DNA of 22,140 nt from a virus, in the IMG/VR virus record IMGVR_UViG_3300047468_000050, positions 1 to 22,140 of that record. One strand, given 5' to 3'. Position numbers and translations under genes: made by a program. A model generated the notes under the pieces. That model was given only the letters and a program-made list of their open reading frames with translations, was not told the DNA's origin and did no database searches. The first letter of the stretch is position 1, and every line of letters begins with the position of its first letter. Positions 7,182 through 14,209 of the stretch are shown piece by piece.

Positions 7182-7847
7182 GCGGGCGGGTCCTTTGTGC
7201 GGTGGTGCGGTCTCGGGCGGCTCGAGCGGGTCGAGCGCAAGCGTCGCGGCGAGCGGGTTGTCGGTGAGCTCGGCGGGCTTGCCGTCGAGGCGCAGCGCGA
7301 CGTCGGCGCCTGCGCGGCCCCAACCACGCGGCCCGAGTCCGACGTGGTTGTAGACGATGCCGGTCTGCTCGGCGTCGTAGCGCTCGCCCTGGTAGGTGCC
7401 GGGCTGCTCGATGAGCGTGCACGTGTAACCGCAGCTCGCCTCGACGCGGTCGCGCCGCTCGACGGCGGCGATAAGCTTGGCGTCAGTGATGAGCAGCGTT
7501 GCCTCGACGTAACGCTTGCCGTCTGCGCGAGCGTCGCCGGTGACGTGCCCGAGTGCGAGCTCGCGGGCGTTGGTGGCGCTGACCATCTCGCGCGGGTGCA
7601 GGTCAGTGATCGGAGCGTCGGCGAGCGTGGCGAGCGAGCCGCCCGCAAACACCTGCTCGGGTCGGCGCAGCTCGCGGCGCAGCGTGCCGTCGGCTCGGCG
7701 GTAGGTCAGCACGCCTGTGCGCGTGACGCGGGCGGGCGCCCTGAGAAACCCCTGCGGGGTGCGGGTGACCTCGCCAAGGGTCGCGGCATCGTAGCGCTCG
7801 ACAGGCTGCACAAGGGGCCCGTACTGGGCGAGTTTTGGGCGTGTCAA
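6609..7847 (-). CDS. DUF2213 protein: probable prohead protease with C-terminal scaffold
   Basis: The product is 412 residues from a TTG at 7847; a GTG at 7811 is an equally possible start, and neither has a good ribosome site. Residues 20-190 are the DUF2213 domain: TPQGFLRAPARVTRTGVLTY, a PITDLHP segment (His84), VEASCGYTC (Ser138), and NHVGLGPRGWGRAGADV. The His plus Ser arrangement is what is expected if this is a prohead serine protease; that role is inferred. Residues 238-300 are Ala/Gln/Leu-rich and predicted coiled coil (LVRKVTAQLETATASS, LQKRLDAKTAELDATAKQL), typical of scaffolding. An internal ATG (residue 223) with its own ribosome site could give the scaffold alone. The gene lies just upstream of cement and capsid genes. 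Confidence 0.8.
   Translation of the reverse strand: MTRPKLAQYGPLVQPVERYDAATLGEVTRTPQGFLRAPARVTRTGVLTYRRADGTLRRELRRPEQVFAGGSLATLADAPITDLHPREMVSATNARELALGHVTGDARADGKRYVEATLLITDAKLIAAVERRDRVEASCGYTCTLIEQPGTYQGERYDAEQTGIVYNHVGLGPRGWGRAGADVALRLDGKPAELTDNPLAATLALDPLEPPETAPPHKGPARMDLVTVRIDGIDAQVTPQAEQLVRKVTAQLETATASSADLQKRLDAKTAELDATAKQLAAASDTKRLDSLVAERVALFDAARAVLGAGVELTGLTSRQIQEKAIAHLDSAASMTGQSDEYVAAYFTATTKQIKPAGGGKDPHRRADGFPAGTSAADVVRAQLKSREPAGGSHTPAYEPPAWRQPLSVTRT
7191..7196 (-). promoter_or_regulatory. Internal ribosome binding site for the scaffold start
   Basis: AAAGGA on the minus strand, 9 nt before the ATG at 7181, inside the DUF2213 gene. It is better than any site found for the full-length start at 7847 or 7811. 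Confidence 0.45.
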
Positions 7848-7929
7848 GACGTCACGCCGGCATGACGGCGCGACTGCGTGACTCCATGACTGCCGAGCGC
7901 GGGGCGGGGGCAGCCCGGGAAAAGCCCGG

Positions 7930-8193
7930 TTATTCGATGGCGGTGGGCTGCGGGGGCGGGTCTTGCCCGAGCCGGCGGAAGTGCTCGAAGCGCAGGCGGT
8001 GCACGTCCTGCTCGAGCTGCTCGAGCTCGGCGTCGGCGAGCTCGGCGGCGCGCGTGTGCTCGTGCAGGTCGAGGTCAGTGAAGTCGCCATGCGCCGGGTC
8101 GGCGAGGTAGGCGGCGGCGATTTCGCGGATGTCGGCGGCGCTCCATGGGTAGAGGCGCACGGCGAGCAGCTCGGCGGCGGATTGGGTGGCCAT
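7930..8193 (-). CDS. Small acidic protein of unknown function
   Basis: The product is 87 residues and is not recognised. It begins MATQSAAELLAVRLYPWSAADI, followed by an acidic mostly helical stretch (DFTDLDLHEHTRAAEL, ADAELEQLEQDVHRLRFEHF) and a Pro-rich end. The heptad-like spacing of Leu in the second half suggests a short coiled coil. ATG at 8193 is preferred over a GTG at 8208 because the domain-like sequence starts there. It is the first gene after the repeat-rich non-coding island and lies between the MuF fusion and the protease/scaffold gene. A head-assembly accessory role, or a partner of the enzymatic domains in the MuF protein, are both possible and untested. Confidence 0.55.
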   Translation of the reverse strand: MATQSAAELLAVRLYPWSAADIREIAAAYLADPAHGDFTDLDLHEHTRAAELADAELEQLEQDVHRLRFEHFRRLGQDPPPQPTAIE

Positions 8194-8484
8194 GGCGCAG
8201 CCTACCACGCAGCCGCGCCGGGCCCCTGCGCCGCGCCGGGGGCTCGACGAGGCCTGCGCCGGGCCCGTGCGCCGGCGGCGGCCCGCGCGCCGGCGGTGCG
8301 TGAGTACGATGTGACTACGTTACGCACACACTACAATCGTATTGTAATCGATGTGATGCGTAGTGTAGTCGTTTGCAGTCGTAGTGTATGAGCTTGCATG
8401 CGTAATCGATGCGTATGCGCGCCCGCTCGTCGACGGTGCGCGAGCCGTTGGCGCCCGGCTGAGAGGCGCCCGGCGGCGAGCTCG
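8194..8484. promoter_or_regulatory. Repeat-rich, AT-rich non-coding island
   Basis: No supported gene is found in these 291 bp, one of the largest gaps in the leftward unit. The stretch 8301-8415 is close to half A+T, against about one third elsewhere. It contains ATGCGTA at 8356, 8398 and 8409, GTAATCGATG at 8344 and 8402, and CGTAGTGTA at 8359 and 8380 (21 bp apart, two helical turns). A 10-bp direct repeat, GGCGCCCGGC, occurs at 8450 and 8465. The pattern suggests protein binding: a regulated promoter for the capsid genes, or an enhancer-like site. No convincing -35/-10 pair was found. Confidence 0.5.
8332..8346. promoter_or_regulatory. Candidate operator palindrome
   Basis: TACAAT-CGT-ATTGTA is a perfect inverted repeat with 6-bp arms and a 3-bp centre, inside the AT-rich island. 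On either strand TACAAT also resembles a -10 element, but no matching -35 is present. It may be a binding site for a phage regulator. Confidence 0.4.
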
Positions 8485-11235
8485 TCAGTCGTGCGGGATG
8501 AACGGAACGGCCTTGGTCGCGGCCTTGGGGTTGCGCAGCTGCGACTTGATGGCCACGCGCTGCTCGGGCGTGAGCTTGCGCATGGAGAGCCAGAACTCAT
8601 CGGCGATGGCCTGCGCGGTGGCGGGCACGTCGTTGCGAGACTTCCAATCGAGCGCGCCCTCGAGCAGCTGCGCTCGAGCCTCTGCCGCGGTGAGCGCGGT
8701 GTTGTCGGTGATGGCCTGCAGCATCGCAGCGATCATGCGGTCGTAAGAGCGGAACGGGTCGAACGTCCAGCCCGTGTCCGTCTGCTTGGGCAGCGCGAGA
8801 ATGTGCTGCGTCGGCAGCGCCTCGAGCTCGAGCCCCGCGAGCGTCGCAGTGAACCCGCGCGCGCTAACCTCGGTGGCGATCTCGTCATAGAACAGCCGAG
8901 TCGCGCCCCACGTCGGGTAGCGCATGGTGGGCCCGTAGCCGTGGGCGACCTCATGGAAAAGCGTCTTGAGCCCCGCGAGTTGGTCGCGTTGCGGCGTCTC
9001 GCCGGCAGCGATTGAGCGCAGCCCCGCGAGCGCGGCCTGCGTGCGCGACTTGACGAGCCGTATGTGACCCGTCGCCGGCTGCATCTCGCCGTAGACCGTG
9101 CCCGCGCGGTTGAGCCGCGCTTTGAGTTCGATGGTCTCGACTTGCGGGACGTCGGGGCCCCATAGCTCGCAGTGCGTGAAGGTCTCGCGCTCGTACCACG
9201 CAGCGATGAGCGCCCGCGCGGCTGAGCCGTCATCGAGCCCGCGCAGCAGTTGGTCGATGGCCGTGGCGAGCTCGGTGGCGAGCTGCTCGCGCTGCTCGGG
9301 CGTCAGCTCGATGGCCGGCGGGATAGCGGCGGGCGCTGCCGGCGGGGCTGCAGGTGGCGCGGGCGGCTCGACGCGGGGCAGCGGCGCGGGCGGCTCGGTG
9401 ATGCCCGGCTGCGGGCGCGGCAGGCGCGCGGGCGCGGGCGGCTCGACGGGCAGCGTGGGCAGCGGCGTCGGCGCGGGTCGCGGCAGCGGCGCGGGCGGCG
9501 GCTCGACGGGCAGCGGCGTCGGCGCGGGTCGTGGCAGCGGCGCGGGCGGCGGCTCGACGGGCAGCGTGGGCAGCGGCGTCGGCGGCGCGGGCGCGGGCAA
9601 CGGGGGCAGCGGGGTCGGCGTCGGCAGCGTCGGCGCAGCCAATGGCGGCGCGGGCGGCGCGGTCGGCAAGCCCGGCAGCGTCGGCTGCGTGGGTGTAGCG
9701 CCGCGCGGTTGGATGCGCACGCGTCGACGTGGCGGCGCGGTGATGGGGCCCGAGCTCGGGCCCGCGGGTAAGCCCGGCAGCGGCAGCTGCTGCGGTGCCT
9801 GCGGGGCGAGGGGCGGCGGCAGCGGGCGAGCGAGCGGCGACGCGGGCGGGCGCGGCGGCGCGGGCTCGGGCGGCGGCTCGGCGTCAATCACGGCGTCGTC
9901 AATGATCGGGATGGCAGAGCAGCGGCAGGCATAAAAATGCGTGTCGAAGCCCGGGTGCGCCCGCTTGCCCGTGGTCGGGTTGACGACGGGTGGCTCTGCC
10001 CACTTCTGTTGCGTGCCCTCGAGCGCACGGTGATAGGGGCGGACCTTGCGATCCTTGCTCGTAGCCCACGTGTAGTCAGTGATGCCGAGTTGCGTCTGGC
10101 GCAGCTGCGTCTGCGTGCCGTGGTATTTGCCGACGGCGTCGTTTGCGATGAGCTGCGCGTGACGCTTGGCGACCTCGAACTGCGCCTGCAGCTTGGCCGC
10201 TATCTCGTCGGGGCGCGCGCCCTCCTCGAGCTCGGTCATGACGAGCTTTTTGATGTCGGCGTAAGTCTCGTCGGTGAGGTTGCTCACACGCAGGATCGAG
10301 GCCTCGGTGAAGGCCTCGAGTGACTCGGCGATGCCTGACTGCGGCAGGTGCGGATCGATGCCCGTCACGGCCTCGACTTGCCTGCGCAGCGTATTGTCGA
10401 CGTTGACGCTGACGCCGACGGCGGCCTCGAGCGAGCCCGCGCGGATGTCGGGGATCTTGAAGTCGACGGGCAGCGTGACGGCAGCGCCGTCGATGAGCCC
10501 CGACGGCGTGTTAGGCGGCTGCTTTTCCGCGTCGGTGCGCGCTTGACGCATCGACGCAAGCGCGTTGCGCTCGCCTCGGATGATGGTCACACCGCGCCGC
10601 GCGAGCTCGGGCAGCACCTCGGCGAGCACGCGGTCGTGCCCTAGCGCCATGACGCGTTGGCCGTGCTCGAGCGGCTCGAGCGGCGTGCCGAGCACGATCA
10701 CAGCGTCGACGGGTGGGCGAGCCGAGCGAGGCGTGCGGGCGAGCACCTTGCGCAGCGCCCGGCTGACCGCGACGCCCTCGAATATCGCCGGGCCCTCGAG
10801 CATGCGGTCGGCAAGCGCGTCGCTCGCCTGCGACCACCCGAGGTAGGCATAGTGGTCGGCGTGCACGACGGGCGCGCGCAGCATCGTTGCGAGCTGCTCG
10901 GAGAGCGTCGACTTGCCCGCGCGAGGCGGGCCCACAATGGCGATGCGGGGCCCGTGGTAGCCGTTATCGAGCGCAGCGTCGGTGCGCTTGGGCTTGGCGT
11001 AGATGCGCGACCACGCGGCGAGGTGCGGGCGGATGGCGGCGCGCGCGGATGCGTAGATCGCGGTGACGTGCTCGACAAGCATGCGCGTGTAGCGCTCGAG
11101 CGCGGCCTCGGGGAAGGGCTCGGCGTGCGGGCGAGCTGCCGCCATGTTGCGCCGCTCGGCGCCGAGCATGCGCCGCTGCCGTTGGGCGAGGCGCGCACGG
11201 TTGCGGGCTCGGTCTGCGCTCGAGCGGGCTGCCAT
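8485..11235 (-). CDS. MuF head-morphogenesis protein with inserted P-loop kinase-like domain and C-terminal metallopeptidase-like domain
   Basis: The product is 916 residues, against roughly 300-500 for ordinary MuF/SPP1 gp7 proteins, which bind the portal inside the head. Residues 45-90 and about 240-370 are the helical MuF N-terminal part. Residues 370-445 are the MuF core (TQLGITDYTWATSKDRKVRPYH cut by normal spacing, then PPVVNPTTGKRAHPG, YACRCSAIPI). Between them, residues 95-230 hold a complete P-loop domain: strand PRIAIVGPPRAGKSTLSEQL with Walker A GPPRAGKS at 102-109, HADHY at 125-129, and EGPAIFEGVAVSRAL, resembling nucleoside/adenylate-kinase-like enzymes. Residues 453-640 are Pro-rich with tandem repeats. 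Residues 640-916 contain HEVAH at 761-765 and Glu785 in YDEIATE, exactly the thermolysin-type spacing. The portal gene ends 3 bp upstream. Known MuF proteins may carry toxin domains; this double fusion is unfamiliar. Confidence 0.85.
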   Translation of the reverse strand: MAARSSADRARNRARLAQRQRRMLGAERRNMAAARPHAEPFPEAALERYTRMLVEHVTAIYASARAAIRPHLAAWSRIYAKPKRTDAALDNGYHGPRIAIVGPPRAGKSTLSEQLATMLRAPVVHADHYAYLGWSQASDALADRMLEGPAIFEGVAVSRALRKVLARTPRSARPPVDAVIVLGTPLEPLEHGQRVMALGHDRVLAEVLPELARRGVTIIRGERNALASMRQARTDAEKQPPNTPSGLIDGAAVTLPVDFKIPDIRAGSLEAAVGVSVNVDNTLRRQVEAVTGIDPHLPQSGIAESLEAFTEASILRVSNLTDETYADIKKLVMTELEEGARPDEIAAKLQAQFEVAKRHAQLIANDAVGKYHGTQTQLRQTQLGITDYTWATSKDRKVRPYHRALEGTQQKWAEPPVVNPTTGKRAHPGFDTHFYACRCSAIPIIDDAVIDAEPPPEPAPPRPPASPLARPLPPPLAPQAPQQLPLPGLPAGPSSGPITAPPRRRVRIQPRGATPTQPTLPGLPTAPPAPPLAAPTLPTPTPLPPLPAPAPPTPLPTLPVEPPPAPLPRPAPTPLPVEPPPAPLPRPAPTPLPTLPVEPPAPARLPRPQPGITEPPAPLPRVEPPAPPAAPPAAPAAIPPAIELTPEQREQLATELATAIDQLLRGLDDGSAARALIAAWYERETFTHCELWGPDVPQVETIELKARLNRAGTVYGEMQPATGHIRLVKSRTQAALAGLRSIAAGETPQRDQLAGLKTLFHEVAHGYGPTMRYPTWGATRLFYDEIATEVSARGFTATLAGLELEALPTQHILALPKQTDTGWTFDPFRSYDRMIAAMLQAITDNTALTAAEARAQLLEGALDWKSRNDVPATAQAIADEFWLSMRKLTPEQRVAIKSQLRNPKAATKAVPFIPHD
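9412..9564 (-). repeat. Tandem proline-rich repeats in the MuF linker
   Basis: Residues 558-608 of the MuF fusion repeat a 17-19 residue unit containing LPVEPPPAPLPRPAPTP about 2.5 times, encoded by near-identical DNA of about 50-57 bp. The repeats form part of a longer Pro-rich stretch (about 9316-9879) and would make a stiff extended tether between the MuF core and the C-terminal enzyme domain. Copy number is probably variable. Confidence 0.85.
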
Positions 11236-11238
11236 GCG

Positions 11239-12678
11239 TTAGCTCGGCTCGGGCGCGGGCTCGTCGGGCGGCGGCGGGTTGTCGGGCGGCAGCGCCCGCG
11301 GCTCGCTCGTGCCGCCCTGGCGCAGCCGCTCGAGCTCGGCCTCGATGTCGAGCTCGAGCATGGCCTCGCGCGCGTCGGTGTCTATCTCGTCGAGCTCGCC
11401 TGCGCTCGCGATGTTAAGTGCCGCTTCCTCGGGGCGGATGATGCGGGCGTTGACGAGCGCGACGAGCGCCTGCGCGCGCAAGTTGAACGTCTCGGCGGTC
11501 TCTTTGGCGCTGGGCTGCCATAGCGGCGGGTATTCGACCTCGAACTCGTCGAGCACGTTGCCCTTGGTTGGGCTGTCGTCTGCCGCCATCAAGACGCGGG
11601 TGAGCTGCTCGATGCGAGGGGTGAGGACCTTAGTGCGCTCTGATCCAACCTTGTCGTACCAGTTGCGCACGTCGCTCTCGCCGGTCGCGTTCATGCCGGC
11701 GGGCGAGCGCCCCCACAAGACAGTCGCCGGCATCTCAGCCGCGGCAGAGACGCGCAGCATGTAGCGGTCGAGCAAGTCGGGCATGCCCGTGAAGCTGGTC
11801 GCAACACGCTCGAATGACTCGGCGTCGGCGTCGATGAGCAACGCCCGGCAGACGCTGCGCACGAGGTCCATAATCTGCACGCGCTTGCGCAGCTTTTCCT
11901 CGCCGTTGGCCGCGAGCAGCTGCAGCAGATTCTTGACCCTAAACACGCCCTGCGAGGCGTCGGTGAGCAGGTGGCCCACGCTCATCCATGCGCTCGAGCT
12001 CGCCTGCATGGCGTCGTAGGCGCGCTGCAGCACGCTGTCATCAAAGAACTGCTCGCTCGCAGCGCCCCAACGCGAGGTCAGCACACCGCGGAACTGCAAG
12101 AGGCGAGACTCGTGCACGATGGCGTCGAGCTTCTCGTAGCTGCGCACAGTGACAGCCGAGCCGCGCGGTATGGCGAGCCGCATGAGCCGATAGCTTTCGA
12201 CCTCGCCGAAACGCGGCGCGAGCGGCTCGTTGTAATACGTCTCGGGCTGCAGCTGCGTGCGACGGAGCACGGTGAGGTGCGAGAGGCGCACGACGCGGCC
12301 CAAGTCGAGCGGCTCGCGTGTGTCGAGCCCGTCATCGACGCCGAGCAGCACCGCGCCGAGCCCGTAGAGCCGAGCCCAACACCAAGCTTGATGCAGCGCC
12401 GTGTCGGCGCCGAGCGCCTGCAGCGCGCTCGTGAGGTCTGCGCCGAGCGTCGCGCTGTTGTCCTCGTCTGCCGGCAGGGTGATGCAGAAGCCCGCGCGCA
12501 GTGCGTCGTCGGGCAGCTTCTCGACGATGCGCGCGGCGATGTCATCGTCGGAATGCAGCGCCTCGAGCGTCGAGTCGCGCAGCGGCTGCCGTAGCTGCGG
12601 GGCGTGGTGCGTGAGCTTGTCGCGCAGACTGCCGAGCCCCGTGATCACGTTTTCCCAGCCGTCGAGCCGCTCGGTCAT
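11239..12678 (-). CDS. Portal protein, DUF1073 / HI1409-like
   Basis: The product is 479 residues, the usual size for this portal family, which forms the ring through which DNA enters the capsid. The start ATG at 12678 (MTERLDGWENVITGLGSL) is the only sensible start codon in this frame after the large terminase ends. Typical pieces are AARIVEKLPDDALRAG, ARLYGLGAVLLGVDDG, VTVRSYEKLDAIVHESRLL, then ASSSAWMSVGHLLTDASQG, and the conserved PATVLWGRSPAGMNATGESD (cut at 20 residues) followed by VRNWYD. The C-terminus is Pro/Glu-rich. Databases may label this domain with the name of the anti-CBASS protein Acb1, because a shared domain name is used; the length and position here support portal. No ribosome site is evident. 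Confidence 0.88.
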   Translation of the reverse strand: MTERLDGWENVITGLGSLRDKLTHHAPQLRQPLRDSTLEALHSDDDIAARIVEKLPDDALRAGFCITLPADEDNSATLGADLTSALQALGADTALHQAWCWARLYGLGAVLLGVDDGLDTREPLDLGRVVRLSHLTVLRRTQLQPETYYNEPLAPRFGEVESYRLMRLAIPRGSAVTVRSYEKLDAIVHESRLLQFRGVLTSRWGAASEQFFDDSVLQRAYDAMQASSSAWMSVGHLLTDASQGVFRVKNLLQLLAANGEEKLRKRVQIMDLVRSVCRALLIDADAESFERVATSFTGMPDLLDRYMLRVSAAAEMPATVLWGRSPAGMNATGESDVRNWYDKVGSERTKVLTPRIEQLTRVLMAADDSPTKGNVLDEFEVEYPPLWQPSAKETAETFNLRAQALVALVNARIIRPEEAALNIASAGELDEIDTDAREAMLELDIEAELERLRQGGTSEPRALPPDNPPPPDEPAPEPS

Positions 12679-12718
12679 GGGGGCGCGTAGCGGGCGAGCG
12701 CTCGAGCTGTCTACGGGC

Positions 12719-14206
12719 TTAGAGTGAGATCTCGTCGAGCGCCTGCAGGTAACCCGACGCGATGCCCGCGGTGAGCCAGCGCAAAGCCTGGCTCTGCGCG
12801 TCGACGCGGTCGTTGGCAGCCCCGCGCGGGAAGCGTTTATGCTCGAGCACCCAGTCTTCGATCCATGGGGCGATGGTGTGGTGGGGCAGGTGAACCGAGC
12901 CCGACGCGAAAATGGGCTGCGTGCTGTAGGCCCTCGCGATCTTGCTGCCCTCGGGCTCGATGGGAATGATGCCCGGGATGCGGTTTCTGAGCACATCCAT
13001 CACAGCGGGCCCGTTGGCTTTGTCCTCGATGAGCACGGCAGAGCAGGCGGGCCACTTGCGGTAGAGCGTCTCGATGGCGGCGATGGTGCCCAAAAAGTCG
13101 AGGTGATCGCGCACCTCGTCGAGCAAGTAGAAGCGCGGCGCGAGATAGGCCCATGCTTGGCCCGCGACGTATGAGCTCGTCTCGTCAGCTTTGAACGCAC
13201 AGTCAAACGTGAGCACGATGAGCGCCGCGTCGAGGCGCGGCAGCACGTGGTATCTGTGCTGCATCCACTCGTCGCGATAGATTGCGCCGCCCTCGGGGAT
13301 GGGGTCTTGCTGGTCTTGGGCGCTCCAACCTTCGGGCCCAAACTCGCGCTTGCGTCGCGCGACCTCGACGTCTGACCATCGAGCAGCGCACAGCAGCTCG
13401 CCGTCGGACTTGCGCGGGTCGAGCCACCCGAGCGGCGTGGCGGCGCGCGTTGCCTTGCGCGAGTAGACCATCGGAATAGACAGCACCGCGTAATCCTGCT
13501 CGGCGGCCTCGCCCGCGAGGTCGCGGTCGTGCAGGCGTTGCATGATGATGGTGCGGGTGTTAGTCGGGCCCGGCAGCACGCGCGAGGCCATCGTTTCCCA
13601 CCACCACATACGGCAGCGCGCGAGCGCGAGCGTGCTGTGCGCGTCGATGGGCTTGATGGGGTCGTCAACTATCTGCCGGTGACAGTGAAAGCCTGTAGGC
13701 GAGCCGCCGACGCTGACACTCTGCCGTATGCCGCCCTTGTCATTCTCGAAGCGGTCGGCGAGCCACGCGCGGCGGTTGGGCTGCCACACGTCGCCGTAGA
13801 GCTCGCGATACCACATTTGTTCTACGAGCAGCCTGCAGCGCAGCGAGTCACGCACCGCGAGCGTGTCGGCGTAGGCCGAAAACTGCCACTGAATGCCGGG
13901 GCGGATCGTCCACTCCCACGCGGGCCAGAGCACGCACACAGTCGTTGACTTGCTGCTGCCCGGCGGCACGTTGATGCAGAGCCGCGGCAGCTGCCCCTCG
14001 CTCTGAGCGGTGAGGTGCTCGCAGATGGCCCCCACATGCCAGTTGTCCACGAAGGCGGCGTTAGGTACCACCAAAGGCCACGCAGCCCGCACGAAGTCGT
14101 GCAGCTTGACGGGGCGATCGCGGATGCGCCGCTGCAGCTCATGGCGGCGGGCACGTTCCGCCATGAGCCGCTCGAGATAGCGGTTGTCCTCGATGCGCGC
14201 AGCCAC
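12719..14206 (-). CDS. terL: Terminase large subunit
   Basis: The product is 495 residues, the DNA-packaging ATPase and nuclease. The N-terminal ATPase has an altered Walker A, VPPGSSKST (80-88), Walker B IVDDP (179-183, Asp181/Asp182), and coupling motif TIIMQRLHDRDLAG (219-232). The C-terminal RNase H-like nuclease has its acidic residues in LTFDCAFKADETSSY (Asp335), VLIEDKANG (Glu394/Asp395) and NDRVDAQSQAL (Asp466 and Asp469). All key residues are present, so it is probably active. It starts at a GTG (14206), 3 bp beyond the fibre-like gene stop, and ends 40 bp before the portal start. The small terminase is separated from it by a 1.2-kb gene, which is unusual. Confidence 0.95.
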   Translation of the reverse strand: MAARIEDNRYLERLMAERARRHELQRRIRDRPVKLHDFVRAAWPLVVPNAAFVDNWHVGAICEHLTAQSEGQLPRLCINVPPGSSKSTTVCVLWPAWEWTIRPGIQWQFSAYADTLAVRDSLRCRLLVEQMWYRELYGDVWQPNRRAWLADRFENDKGGIRQSVSVGGSPTGFHCHRQIVDDPIKPIDAHSTLALARCRMWWWETMASRVLPGPTNTRTIIMQRLHDRDLAGEAAEQDYAVLSIPMVYSRKATRAATPLGWLDPRKSDGELLCAARWSDVEVARRKREFGPEGWSAQDQQDPIPEGGAIYRDEWMQHRYHVLPRLDAALIVLTFDCAFKADETSSYVAGQAWAYLAPRFYLLDEVRDHLDFLGTIAAIETLYRKWPACSAVLIEDKANGPAVMDVLRNRIPGIIPIEPEGSKIARAYSTQPIFASGSVHLPHHTIAPWIEDWVLEHKRFPRGAANDRVDAQSQALRWLTAGIASGYLQALDEISL

Positions 14207-14209
14207 GGC

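Noticed and set aside
7814-7847. TTGACA at 7842-7847 (minus strand) as a promoter -35 box
   Set aside because: No -10-like sequence lies 16-18 bp downstream (GTACGG), and the TTG is more useful as a start codon of the DUF2213 frame.
11239-12678. Anti-CBASS (Acb1) function for the DUF1073 protein
   Set aside because: The name is attached to a shared domain; the length, conserved WGRSPAGMNATGE segment and place between terL and the MuF gene indicate a portal.
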